Notes: a model not told the origin generated them from the letters alone. Counted from the first letter of the stretch, positions 1 to 7,263 are shown. The stretch is 12,210 nt of DNA from Candidatus Bathyarchaeota archaeon RBG_13_60_20 (GCA_001775965.1 MEZG01000055.1:1-12210), one strand, 5' to 3'. A program made the numbers and translations.

Positions 1-279
1 GTCCCCCTTCAGGAACAGGGGGGACTGGAAGATCATGGTCACCCCCCTCCTCAGCTCCAGCATCCTATAGGCCGTGAGTGGCTCGCCCCTGTAGGTTATG
101 CTGCCGGTGGTGGGCGCCTCCAGTCCCGCCAGTATCTTGAGGAGCGTCGTCTTTCCTGCGCCGCTCTGGCCTATGACGCCCAGGCACTCGCCCTCCGCCA
201 CGTCCAGGTTCACGGAGTCGAGGGCCCTCACGGCCCCGTAGCTTCTGCCCACGGATTCGAGCCTATAGATCGGCGCCAT
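1..279 (-). CDS. tupC: Tungstate/molybdate ABC transporter ATP-binding protein, N-terminal 93 residues (cut by window edge)
   Basis: This is the ATPase that powers oxyanion import through the TupB permease; it would act on the cytoplasmic face of the membrane. Translating the minus strand from the ATG at 277-279 gives an open frame to the window edge. It starts MAPIYRLESVGRSYG and carries a Walker A/P-loop GQSGAGKTT at about residues 37-45 and a Q-loop in MIFQSPLF at about residues 82-89. The signature motif, Walker B and H-loop lie outside the window. The start codon follows the tupB stop after one base (TGA-C-ATG), so the two genes are translationally coupled. The ATPase family is certain from the P-loop. 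The substrate is inferred from the neighbouring tupA and tupB and from the divergent cofactor operon; molybdate is possible instead of tungstate. Confidence 0.88.
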   Translation of the reverse strand, partial: MAPIYRLESVGRSYGAVRALDSVNLDVAEGECLGVIGQSGAGKTTLLKILAGLEAPTTGSITYRGEPLTAYRMLELRRGVTMIFQSPLFLKGD

Positions 280-280
280 G

Positions 281-1018
281 TCAGCGCTCACCCATGATGT
301 ACCTGAGCCAGCCCTGCCTCCCGAGTCGCCCCTCCTGGAAGAAGGCGATGAGGAGGTTAAGCGTGAGCACTACGGCCAGCAGGATGAAGCTGAGTGCGAA
401 GCTGAGGCCTAGCTCGCCACTGGCCGTCTCCAGGGCTATGGCCGTCGTGAGCACCCTGGTGACGCCCCGTATGTTGGCCCCCAGCATGGTCACGATGCCA
501 AGCTCCGCGAAGGCCCTGTTGAAGCTTGAGACGAGGGCCAGGGTGACGCCGCTGTACGCCTCCCTCACGACGACCAAGCTGGCCTGGTACTCTGATGCGC
601 CCAGGGTTCTGGCCAGGTCCCTGAGCTCGTTGCCCTTGCTCTCTATGGCGCTCACCGTGAAGCTCACGAGGATGGGCAGGATGAGCACGGCTTGGCCCAG
701 GGCCATGCCCTGGACGGTGTAGAGGAGCCCCAGGGAGCCCAGAGGCCCGCTCCTGCTGAAGAGGGTCCAGAGGAAGAGGCCCAGGGTGACGGTGGGAACC
801 CCCACCATGGCGTTGAACAGGAACTTGATGGTCCCCTTCCCGCGGAACTCAAGCATCGCTACGAGTATGCTGAGGGGGACGCCGACGAGGGACGCTATGA
901 GGGTGGCGTAGCCAGCGGTCTGAAGGCTCCTGAGCGTGATCTCTATGACTGTCTTGTCCGCTGACAGGATCAGCCTCACGGCCTCGGATACGCCCTCGAT
1001 TATGGGGGTCCAACTCAT
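281..1018 (-). CDS. tupB: Tungstate ABC transporter permease
   Basis: This is the membrane channel subunit (245 residues) of the oxyanion importer. Five to six hydrophobic segments are visible, for example around residues 36-56, 68-88, 104-124, 155-170 and 206-228. The cytoplasmic EAA loop that docks on the ATPase is ELRDLARTLGAS at residues 131-142. The later stretch NRAFAELGIVTMLGANI, followed by TRVLTTAIALET, matches the TupB/WtpB pattern (family knowledge: GR..SE.GA....GGNI.G.TR.LTTAI.LET). The ATG at 1016-1018 follows the tupA stop by 31 bases, with GTGATAACC just upstream as a weak ribosome site. It sits between tupA and tupC in the usual order, so one transcript is likely. A molybdate permease is the main alternative; the TupA signature below argues for the tungstate class. 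Confidence 0.92.
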   Translation of the reverse strand: MSWTPIIEGVSEAVRLILSADKTVIEITLRSLQTAGYATLIASLVGVPLSILVAMLEFRGKGTIKFLFNAMVGVPTVTLGLFLWTLFSRSGPLGSLGLLYTVQGMALGQAVLILPILVSFTVSAIESKGNELRDLARTLGASEYQASLVVVREAYSGVTLALVSSFNRAFAELGIVTMLGANIRGVTRVLTTAIALETASGELGLSFALSFILLAVVLTLNLLIAFFQEGRLGRQGWLRYIMGER

Positions 1019-1049
1019 GGGTTATCACGGATAGGGATGGTTGAAAGGC

Positions 1050-2066
1050 TTAACGGTAGAGGCTCCCGGCCTGGTGCCTGTACTGGGTGGGGCACTCTGA
1101 GCCGTCGAGGTAGGCCTGCTCCTCGACCCAGGTGACTATGTCGCTTTCGGGGTTATCCAGCTCGGGCACCCAGGGCTTGAAGAGGGTCGAGCCGAACTCC
1201 TCCTCGCCGTAGGTCTCCAGCATGGCCTGGGTCTCGTCGCTCGCCAGGAACTGGACGAACAGCATAGAGGCATCGAACATCCCCCTCGGGCTCTTATCTG
1301 GGGCGCAGACGATGGCGCTGTACACGTTCAGGGTCTCCTCCCCCGAGTCCACCGCCTTCACCAGCTGAATGTTCCCGTTCTTGACGTTCTTCAGGTAGGT
1401 GGCCACGTCCGCCAGTGTGTAGGCGTCCTTCTCGTTGGCCAGCTGAAGCGTCGCGGTCATGCCGGCCCCCGCCTCTATGTACCAGGTGCCCCCGGAGCCG
1501 CCTGCAGGCTCCAGCTTGATCTCGTCGAGGCTGAGCCCCGTCATCGCCCAGAGGGCCTTCTCCTTGATGTGGGTTCCCGAGTTGTCTCCCCTGGACACCC
1601 AGAGGGCGTTCCCCGAGAGGCCCATCTCCCTGATCCTCAGCATGGCCTCCACGGGCCCCAGGCCCTCTACCCCAGTGGGGTCGCCTGCGGGGCCCACGAT
1701 GATGAAGAAGTTGTAGGCGAATATCTTCCGGTTAACGCCGAAGCCCGTCTCCATGAAAGCCAGCTCCGACGAGGGGGCGTGGACCAGTATCAGGTCCGCG
1801 TCGCCCCTCTTGGCGGTCTCTATGGCGAGGCCGGTGCCCTGGCTGATGAAGCTCACGTTGTACTCCGGGTTGCTTGCCTCGAACCGGGTCTTTAGCACGT
1901 CGAGGACTCCGGTCTCGTAGAGGCTGGTGGTGGTTGAGACTATGAGGCTCTCCTTCTCCTGGGGTCTGGTCAGGTTCCAGATGAAGCCCCCCGCTGTGAC
2001 CATGACGATGAGCGCAACCGCGATCATCACGTTCCTGTTTAACTTGAACCCCGCTAGGTTGGGCAT
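1050..2066 (-). CDS. tupA: Tungstate-binding periplasmic-type protein, membrane anchored
   Basis: This is the extracellular oxyanion-binding subunit (338 residues). It captures tungstate and delivers it to TupB. After a short basic N-terminus there is one hydrophobic segment (about residues 13-31). It could act as an uncleaved anchor or a signal peptide; no lipobox cysteine follows it. The mature part shows the two family signatures: STTTSLYETGVLD beginning at residue 44 and SRGDNSGTH at residues 158-166, both used by TupA proteins for anion binding. The length fits the family once the anchor is added. Start: ATG at 2064-2066, supported by a TATA-like box centred 26 bases upstream (leaderless transcript); an in-frame Met at residue 14 is less likely because it would cut into the hydrophobic segment. 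It is the first gene of the tupABC operon and is divergent from moaA. Confidence 0.93.
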   Translation of the reverse strand: MPNLAGFKLNRNVMIAVALIVMVTAGGFIWNLTRPQEKESLIVSTTTSLYETGVLDVLKTRFEASNPEYNVSFISQGTGLAIETAKRGDADLILVHAPSSELAFMETGFGVNRKIFAYNFFIIVGPAGDPTGVEGLGPVEAMLRIREMGLSGNALWVSRGDNSGTHIKEKALWAMTGLSLDEIKLEPAGGSGGTWYIEAGAGMTATLQLANEKDAYTLADVATYLKNVKNGNIQLVKAVDSGEETLNVYSAIVCAPDKSPRGMFDASMLFVQFLASDETQAMLETYGEEEFGSTLFKPWVPELDNPESDIVTWVEEQAYLDGSECPTQYRHQAGSLYR

Positions 2067-2087
2067 ACCCCTATAAAAGCCGAATGG

Positions 2088-2097
2088 TTTATTTAAT
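2088..2097 (-). promoter_or_regulatory. TATA box of tupABC
   Basis: The minus strand reads ATTAAATAAA here. It is centred about 26 bases before the tupA ATG, the distance expected for an archaeal TATA box driving a leaderless transcript. A second AT-rich patch (TTTATAG on the minus strand, 2072-2078) is too close to the ATG to serve tupA. Confidence 0.6.
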
Positions 2098-2130
2098 CAT
2101 ATCGGCTTACTGTTCACGTTGATTCGACAC

Positions 2131-2139
2131 CGATATATC
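2131..2139 (+). promoter_or_regulatory. Candidate TATA box of the moaA operon
   Basis: CGATATATC would place transcription start near 2160 and give a leader of about 26 bases containing GAGGGCGG as a weak ribosome site before the TTG start. A stronger-looking TATAAAA at 2072-2078 on the plus strand would give a leader of about 86 bases; it could be a second, distal promoter. Confidence 0.4.
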
Positions 2140-2186
2140 CACCCATGCATAACAGATTCGAGTACTAAGCGAGGGCGGCAGACACC

Positions 2187-3104
2187 TTGAGCCAGCTATG
2201 GGACCCCTACGGCAGGCCCGTCACGAGCCTCAGGATCAGCCTCACCCAGAGGTGCAACTTCAGCTGCTTCTTCTGCCACCAGGAGGGCGAGCACGACCCC
2301 GGCGGAGAGATGACCCCGGGTGAAGTAGAGGCCATCATCAGGATCGCCTCAAGCCTCGGCGTCAGGAAGGTCAAGCTCACAGGCGGCGAGCCCCTGCTCA
2401 GAGACGACATAGTCGAGGTCGTGGGGAGGATCAGGCCCCACCTGGAGGAGGTCTCCATGACCACCAACGCGTCCCTGCTCCAAGGGATGGCGTGCAGGCT
2501 GAAGGACGCCGGCCTCGACAGGGTCAACGTGAGCCTCCATACGCTGGATGGGGCCACGTTCAAGAAGATCACGGGCGTGGATCAGGGGTCCATGGTGAGG
2601 GCGGGCGTCGAGGAGGCAGTCCGCTGCGGCCTAAACCCTGTGAAGCTCAACATGGTGGTCATGAAGGGCGTCAACGACGGCGAGGTGCCCGCCCTCATAG
2701 ACTACAGTGTGAAGGTGGGCGCGGTCCTGCAGCTCATAGAGTTCCAGGAGCTGGAGCACGGCGCAGAGCACTACGACAGGTTGCACTATGACCTGACGCC
2801 CCTTGAGAGGAGGTTGGAGGAACAGGCTGAGAGGGTAGTTGAGAGGGAGATGCACCACAGGAGAGTGTACCACCTGGAGGGTGGGGCCCAGGTGGAGGTC
2901 GTCCGGCCCATGCACAACAGCGTCTTCTGCGCCTACTGCAACAGGCTCCGGGTGACCAGCGACGGCCGCCTCAAGGCATGTCTTATGAGGGAAGACAACC
3001 TCGTACCCCTCGTGGATCTAATCCGGGAAGGCGCGTCAACTGAGCATCTGGGGGACGCGTTCAGGGAGGCCGTGGCACGCAGGGCTCCGTACTGGAGGGA
3101 GTAG
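2187..3104 (+). CDS. moaA: GTP 3',8-cyclase (radical SAM)
   Basis: First enzyme of molybdopterin synthesis: it uses two 4Fe-4S clusters and S-adenosylmethionine to convert GTP to 3',8-cyclo-7,8-dihydro-GTP. The radical-SAM cluster motif is C23-x3-C27-x2-C30 (RCNFSCFFC), followed by the SAM-binding KLTGGEPLLRDD stretch. The C-terminal, GTP-binding cluster is C248-x2-C251-x13-C265, with the conserved NRLRVT right after C251. Length 305 residues, on the short side as in archaea. The C-terminal Gly-Gly of bacterial and human MoaA is absent (ends APYWRE). Start: TTG at 2187 is the only plausible start after the in-frame TAA at 2166. It is the first gene of the operon; moaD begins one base after its stop. 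Confidence 0.95.
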   Translation: MSQLWDPYGRPVTSLRISLTQRCNFSCFFCHQEGEHDPGGEMTPGEVEAIIRIASSLGVRKVKLTGGEPLLRDDIVEVVGRIRPHLEEVSMTTNASLLQGMACRLKDAGLDRVNVSLHTLDGATFKKITGVDQGSMVRAGVEEAVRCGLNPVKLNMVVMKGVNDGEVPALIDYSVKVGAVLQLIEFQELEHGAEHYDRLHYDLTPLERRLEEQAERVVEREMHHRRVYHLEGGAQVEVVRPMHNSVFCAYCNRLRVTSDGRLKACLMREDNLVPLVDLIREGASTEHLGDAFREAVARRAPYWRE

Positions 3105-3105
3105 T

Positions 3106-3348
3106 GTGAAGGTCAAGGTCAGATACTACGCCAGCTTCAGGGACGTGACGGGCAAGCAGGAGGAGTGGCTAGACGTGCCTGAGGGCACCACGGTCCAGGG
3201 GATAAGGGAGCACGTTAGGGGCCTCTACGAGAGCATAGCCCGAAGGGAGCAAGTACTGGTGGCTGTGAACGGCGCCTTCCCGGCCCTTGACAGGGTGATA
3301 GAGGAGGGGGATGACGTTGCGTTCTTCCCCCCAGTGAGCGGTGGTTAA
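3106..3348 (+). CDS. moaD: Molybdopterin synthase small subunit (sulfur carrier)
   Basis: An 80-residue ubiquitin-fold sulfur carrier. Its C-terminal Gly-Gly (residues 79-80, ending FFPPVSGG) is thiocarboxylated and delivers sulfur to the cyclic pyranopterin held by MoaE. The N-terminal strand KVKVRYYASFRDVTG and the middle VAVNG are typical of MoaD. The start is GTG at 3106, with GGAGGG about seven bases upstream inside the end of moaA. The activating MoeB-type enzyme that would adenylate this tail is not encoded in the window. The frame overlaps the first codons of moaE if that gene starts at its GTG. ThiS-like proteins have the same fold, but the moaE neighbour settles the assignment. Confidence 0.94.
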   Translation: MKVKVRYYASFRDVTGKQEEWLDVPEGTTVQGIREHVRGLYESIARREQVLVAVNGAFPALDRVIEEGDDVAFFPPVSGG

Positions 3349-3778
3349 GTTGATCAAGATCCAGAGGGAGGACTTCGACGTGGGTGGCCTCCACGCGTCA
3401 CTCAAGACCCGGGGCAGTGGCTGCGTCGTCACCTTCGTGGGCACCGTGAGGGACACCTCGGATGGAAGGCCCGTGAGCCGCATGAGCATCGAGGTCTACG
3501 AGGGCATGGCCCGGGCCCAGTTGGAGGCCATCGCAGGCGAGGCCGCGGACAAGTTCGGCGTGGATAGGGTTGAGGTCGTCCACAGGTACGGGGACCTGGA
3601 GGTAGGCGACAACATAGTATTCATAGGCGTCTCGGCGGGGCACAGGGACCAGGGCTTCGAGGCGTGCCGCTACATGATCGATGAGCTGAAGAAGAGGGTG
3701 CCCATATGGAAGAGGGAGTACACCCCGGACGGGGTCGTCTGGGTGGAGGGGGACAGGCGTGAGCAGGGACCAGGTTAG
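3341..3778 (+). CDS. moaE: Molybdopterin synthase catalytic subunit
   Basis: Large subunit of molybdopterin synthase (145 residues). It binds cyclic pyranopterin monophosphate and transfers two sulfurs from MoaD to make the dithiolene. Visible signatures: TFVGTVRDTSDGR near residue 31, HRYGDLEVGD at 81-90, GHRDQGFEAC at 100-109, and the catalytic-lysine region DELKKRVPIWKRE, with K117 and K124 at the same seven-residue spacing as the two active-site lysines of E. coli MoaE. The start is ambiguous: GTG at 3341 overlaps the end of moaD by eight bases, while TTG at 3350 follows the moaD stop and has GGTGGT six bases upstream. The second costs only three residues and has the better ribosome site. 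The end overlaps moaC by 20 bases. Confidence 0.94.
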   Translation: MVKLIKIQREDFDVGGLHASLKTRGSGCVVTFVGTVRDTSDGRPVSRMSIEVYEGMARAQLEAIAGEAADKFGVDRVEVVHRYGDLEVGDNIVFIGVSAGHRDQGFEACRYMIDELKKRVPIWKREYTPDGVVWVEGDRREQGPG

Positions 3779-4208
3779 GATGATAGACGTCTCCGGGAAG
3801 GAGACGGTGCCCAGGAGGGCGACGGCTGTCGGGAGACTAAGACTCAAGAAGTCCACCGTGGATGCCATAAGGAACGGTGAGGTGAAGAAGGGGGACCCCC
3901 TGGCGGTGGCCGACGTTGCATCCATCATGGCGGTGAAGAAGACGAGTGAGCTCATCCCCCTCTGCCACCCGGTGCCCGTGGACGCCGTCGACGTTAGGTT
4001 CAGGCTGGGCGCCGACTACGTGGAGGCCGAGTGCACCGTCGCGGCTACCTACAGAACCGGGGTGGAGATGGAGGCGCTCACGGGCGTGGCCGTGGCGCTG
4101 CTCAACGTCTGGGACATGGTCAAGTACCTGGAGAAGGACGAGGGCGGCCAGTACCCCGACGCGGAGATAACCGGGATAAGGGTCAAGGAGAAGTGGAAGG
4201 GCCAGTGA
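3759..4208 (+). CDS. moaC: Cyclic pyranopterin monophosphate synthase
   Basis: MoaC (149 residues) rearranges the MoaA product 3',8-cyclo-GTP to cyclic pyranopterin monophosphate. Seen in order: MIDVSGKETVPRRATAVG near the N-terminus, SELIPLCHPVPVDAV with C69-H70, GVEMEALTGVAVALLNVWDM from residue 101, and VKYLEKDEGG. H70, D119 and K122 correspond by motif and spacing to the catalytic His, Asp and Lys of E. coli MoaC. The GTG start at 3759 has GGAGGGGG six bases upstream, inside moaE; an in-frame ATG at 3780 just after the moaE stop would trim seven residues. The stop overlaps the start of moaB as GTGA, so the two genes are coupled. Confidence 0.95.
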   Translation: MSRDQVRMIDVSGKETVPRRATAVGRLRLKKSTVDAIRNGEVKKGDPLAVADVASIMAVKKTSELIPLCHPVPVDAVDVRFRLGADYVEAECTVAATYRTGVEMEALTGVAVALLNVWDMVKYLEKDEGGQYPDAEITGIRVKEKWKGQ

Positions 4209-4708
4209 ACGCGGAGCATCCCAGGAACCAGGACGTGAAGACCGTGTTCGCGCTGCTCGTCACCAGCGACAGCCGCACCAAGGACGAGGACGAGACCGGC
4301 AGGCTGGCCGTCAGGCTCATAGAGGAGGCGGGGCACGAGGTCATACTCTACGACATGGCTCCAAACGAGAGTGAGAGGATAGAGTCGTGGCTCTGGGAGG
4401 CCCTGGGCCACCCCAAGGTCAGGGTCATCATCACCAGCGGGGGCACAGGCGTGGGCGCCAGGGACAGGACCGTGGACGTGGCCCAGACCATCTTCGAGAA
4501 GGCGCTGCCCGGGTTCGGCGAGCACTTCAGGCGCATCAGCTTCGACGAGGTCGGCCTCCCCGGCGTCTGGAGCAGGGCCGCGGCCGGCGTGGCCCGAGGC
4601 AAGCCCATCTTCTGCCTGCCCGGCTCCAAGGGCGCCGTCGGGACAGCCCTGGAGAAGATAATCCTGCCTGGACTGGGACACATGCTGTGGGAACTGGACC
4701 GGAGATGA
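4205..4708 (+). CDS. moaB: Molybdopterin adenylyltransferase
   Basis: MoaB/MogA-type protein (167 residues). In archaea MoaB uses ATP to adenylate molybdopterin, preparing it for metal insertion by MoeA. The MPT-binding fold signatures are SGGTGVGARDRT (residues 78-89) and FCLPGSKGAV (136-145), each with the Gly-rich loop expected in the family. The open frame runs further upstream, but that part lies over moaC in another frame. The GTG at 4205, which forms a GTGA overlap with the moaC stop and has a GGAAGG-type ribosome site before it, is the credible start. It is followed by moeA with an ATGA junction. MogA and MoaB cannot be separated reliably by eye; I use moaB because that is the archaeal form. 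Confidence 0.92.
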   Translation: MNAEHPRNQDVKTVFALLVTSDSRTKDEDETGRLAVRLIEEAGHEVILYDMAPNESERIESWLWEALGHPKVRVIITSGGTGVGARDRTVDVAQTIFEKALPGFGEHFRRISFDEVGLPGVWSRAAAGVARGKPIFCLPGSKGAVGTALEKIILPGLGHMLWELDRR

Positions 4709-4710
4709 CC

Positions 4711-5925
4711 ATGAAGCCCTTTGGCGAACTCACCACCCGTGAGGACGCCCTCAGAATTATAGAGGAGAACATTAGGCCCATTGATCGCACCGAGAGGGTG
4801 CCTCTCGAGGCGGCGGCGGGCCGTGTCCTCGCCTCCGACGTCATCGCCGGGTTCGACGTGCCCCCCTTCGACAGGGCCAGCATGGACGGGTACGCCGTCA
4901 GGGCAGCCGACACCGCGGAGGCCACCGAGGACGAGCCAGCCAGGTTCAGGCTTGTGGCGGTTCAGCACACCGGGGAGGTCTACCAGGGCCGCGTGAGGAG
5001 GGGCGAGTGCATGGAGATAGCCACGGGGGGGCCCGTGCCGCCGGACTGCGACGCCGTGGTGAAGGTGGAGGACACGTCCAAGGAGGGGGACCAGGTGCTG
5101 ATCCGCGTACAGGTCGCAGTTGGGAAGGACATCTCCCCCGCTGGCGAGGACATGAGGAGGGGGGACAGGGTGCTCGAGGCCGGCTCCCCGCTGTCGCCCG
5201 GAATGGTGGGTGCCCTCGCTGCGCTGGGCCACGACTCGGCGGAGGTGTACCAGAGGCCCAGGGTCGCCATATACAGCTCGGGGCCCGAGATAGTGCCCCA
5301 GGGGCAGCCACTGAAGCCGGGCCAGGTGTACGACGTGAACAGCTTCACGCTTCAGGCCGTGGTCGAGGCCATGGGCGGAGTGCCCGTGAAGAAGGGGATC
5401 GTGGGCGACGACGTGGGGCTCATCGAGGCCGCCCTGCGCGACGCGTCAGGCTACGACATAGGAGTGTTCAGCGGGGGCAGCAGCGTGGGCTCCAAGGACC
5501 TGTTCGGCGAGGCCGTGGGCATGCTCGGCGTAGTCCACTTCCACGGCGTCAAGGTGAAGCCGGGCAAACCCACCCTCTTTGGCGAGGTAGAGGGCACACC
5601 CATCTTTGGCATGCCTGGGTACCCGACAAGCTGCCTCAACAACAGCTACGTATACCTGGCCCCGGCTCTGCGAAAGATGGCCAGGCTTCCGCCCCTGGAG
5701 TCCAGGAGGGTCACGGTGCCCATGTCCCACAGGCTGGTGTCCAGGTCGGACAGGGAGAGCTTCATCACGGTTGGGCTGGCCGGGGGCAGAGCCTACAAGG
5801 TGTTCAAGCAGAGCGGCGACATCACTAGCATGGCACACGCCGACGGCTACATCATCATGCCCGAGGGGGACCACGTCGTCGAGGAGGGCGAGCCCGTGGA
5901 GGTCACCCTCCTACCCAGGCCCTGA
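4711..5925 (+). CDS. moeA: Molybdopterin molybdenum/tungsten insertase
   Basis: MoeA (404 residues from this start) inserts molybdate or tungstate into adenylated molybdopterin and releases AMP. Motifs in order: FDVPPFDRASMDGYAV (48-63), IATGGPVPPDCDAVV (103-117), GEDMRRGD (145-152), SGGSSVGSKD (254-263, with D263 at the usual catalytic Asp position), VKPGKP (282-287) and GMPGYPTSC (300-308). The length matches one-domain-set MoeA without the extra C-terminal periplasmic-binding-like domain some archaeal forms carry. Two starts compete: ATG 4705 overlaps the moaB stop as ATGA; ATG 4711 has GGAGATGACC just upstream, close to the anti-Shine-Dalgarno complement, and is preferred. With tupABC opposite, tungsten is a likely cargo. 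Confidence 0.94.
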   Translation: MKPFGELTTREDALRIIEENIRPIDRTERVPLEAAAGRVLASDVIAGFDVPPFDRASMDGYAVRAADTAEATEDEPARFRLVAVQHTGEVYQGRVRRGECMEIATGGPVPPDCDAVVKVEDTSKEGDQVLIRVQVAVGKDISPAGEDMRRGDRVLEAGSPLSPGMVGALAALGHDSAEVYQRPRVAIYSSGPEIVPQGQPLKPGQVYDVNSFTLQAVVEAMGGVPVKKGIVGDDVGLIEAALRDASGYDIGVFSGGSSVGSKDLFGEAVGMLGVVHFHGVKVKPGKPTLFGEVEGTPIFGMPGYPTSCLNNSYVYLAPALRKMARLPPLESRRVTVPMSHRLVSRSDRESFITVGLAGGRAYKVFKQSGDITSMAHADGYIIMPEGDHVVEEGEPVEVTLLPRP

Positions 5926-5937
5926 GGCGCCCAGCAG

Positions 5938-5948
5938 GGCTTAAAGCC
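5938..5948 (+). promoter_or_regulatory. TATA box of the kynureninase gene, within a perfect palindrome
   Basis: GGCTTAAAGCC is a perfect 11-base dyad around a central A. Its TTAAA core is centred about 29 bases before the downstream ATG, so a leaderless or nearly leaderless transcript is expected. It suggests that the gene is transcribed independently of the moa operon, although read-through from moeA is not excluded. Confidence 0.5.
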
Positions 5949-5971
5949 TCAAGGGGCACCTGTTCAACCGT

Positions 5972-7261
5972 ATGGCATCGAGATACGAGCCCGGCGAGGA
6001 CTACGCGCTCAGGCTGGACGCTGAGGACCCGCTGGCCGGGTACAGGGACCGGTTCTACCTGCCCAGGGACTCCATATACATGGACGGCAACAGCCTGGGC
6101 CTCATGAGCGTGGACGCCGAGCGGAGCCTACTCAGGGTCATGGGCGAGTGGAGGACCCTGGGCATCAAGGGGTGGGGTGGCGCGGAGATACCGTGGATCA
6201 GGTACGCCGAGCGCCTGGGCGAGCTCCAGGCTCCCCTGGTTGGCGCGGAGCCCGACGAGCTGGTGGTCTCGGGCGGCACCACGGTCAACCTCCACGCCCT
6301 GGTTTCAACCTTCTACAAGCCGAAGGGGAAAAAGAGGAAGATACTGGCCGACGAGTTCAACTTCCCCAGCGACCTTTACGCGTTGAGCGCCCAGGTGAGG
6401 CTCCGGGGAGGCGACCCCGACGAGGACCTGGTGCTCGTCAAGAGCAGGGACGGGTTGCTGGTGGAGGAGGACGACATCGTGGAGGCCATGACGGACCAGG
6501 TCCAGCTGGCGCTCCTGCCCAGCGTCTACTACAGGAGCGGCCAGCTCCTGGACCTGAGGCGGCTGACAGAGGAGGCCCACAGGCGCGGCATCGTCATCGG
6601 GTTCGACTGCAGCCACAGCGTCGGGGTAGTCCCCCACAGGCTAAGCGAGTGGGGCGCCGACTTCGCTTTCTGGTGCAACTACAAGTACGTGAACGGTGGC
6701 CCGGGGAGCACCGGCAGCCTCTACGTGAACCGCCGCCACTTCGGCTCGATGCCGGGGATGGCTGGCTGGTTCGGCAACGACCGTTCAACCATGTTCGAGA
6801 TGAGGAACGAGTTCGACCCGGCCAGGACCGCCTCCGCGTGGCAGATAGGGACCACGACGATGCTGAGCACGGCGCCCATCGAGGGCAGCCTCAAGATGAT
6901 ACGCGAGGCCGGCATCGGCAGCATCCGCGAGAAGAGCCTAAGGATAACCGGGTACCTGATGCACCTCATCGACGAGACCTTGAGCCGGGAGCCCTACAGC
7001 TATGGGATAGCTACGCCTAGGGAAGCTGAGCGGCGCGGCGGCCACGTGGGCGTGACCCACGCGGACGCGTGGAGGATAAACCAGGCCCTCATAGCCCGGG
7101 GCGTGATCCCGGACTTTAGGCCCCCCAACATCATTAGGCTGGCCCCCATACCGCTGTACGTGAGCTACCATGACGTGTGGAAAGTCGCACAGCACCTGAA
7201 GGCGGTAATAGACGACGGCGAGCACCTCAGGTTCAAAGACGACCGCTCCACCGTCACCTGA
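5972..7261 (+). CDS. kynU: Kynureninase-like PLP-dependent hydrolase
   Basis: Fold-type I PLP enzyme (429 residues) of the kynureninase family, which cleaves kynurenine to anthranilate and alanine. Supporting sequence: FYLPRDSIYMDGNSLGL near residue 28, TTVNLHAL (103-110) with the substrate-site His, FPSDLYAL, GFDCSHSVGVV with the PLP-pyridine Asp212, the internal aldimine lysine K238 in WCNYKYVNGGPGS, and NIIRLAPIPLYVSYHDVW near the end, holding the carboxylate-binding Arg. It departs from well-studied kynureninases: the GWFGH motif reads GWFGN (265-269), DLAHA reads DCSHS, and the usual RF..G(T/N)P region reads AWQIGTTT. No tryptophan dioxygenase, formamidase or other kynurenine gene lies in the window. 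The family is secure; the exact substrate is not. Confidence 0.85.
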   Translation: MASRYEPGEDYALRLDAEDPLAGYRDRFYLPRDSIYMDGNSLGLMSVDAERSLLRVMGEWRTLGIKGWGGAEIPWIRYAERLGELQAPLVGAEPDELVVSGGTTVNLHALVSTFYKPKGKKRKILADEFNFPSDLYALSAQVRLRGGDPDEDLVLVKSRDGLLVEEDDIVEAMTDQVQLALLPSVYYRSGQLLDLRRLTEEAHRRGIVIGFDCSHSVGVVPHRLSEWGADFAFWCNYKYVNGGPGSTGSLYVNRRHFGSMPGMAGWFGNDRSTMFEMRNEFDPARTASAWQIGTTTMLSTAPIEGSLKMIREAGIGSIREKSLRITGYLMHLIDETLSREPYSYGIATPREAERRGGHVGVTHADAWRINQALIARGVIPDFRPPNIIRLAPIPLYVSYHDVWKVAQHLKAVIDDGEHLRFKDDRSTVT

Positions 7262-7263
7262 TC

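Noticed and set aside
2099..2186. Metal-cofactor riboswitch in the moaA leader
   Set aside because: The leader is short under the proximal promoter, and no long stem or known Moco RNA pattern could be seen; such RNAs are not known from archaea as far as I recall.
4031..4204. N-terminal extension of moaB
   Set aside because: The extension lies over moaC in another frame and has no similarity. The GTG at 4205 with its GTGA overlap and ribosome site is the better start.
4387..4704. N-terminal extension of moeA
   Set aside because: The extension is moaB read out of frame. MoeA family proteins start near MKPFGEL.
4348..5232. Long minus-strand frame opposite moaB/moeA
   Set aside because: An antisense shadow produced by GC-rich codon third positions; no domain and no promoter or ribosome site.
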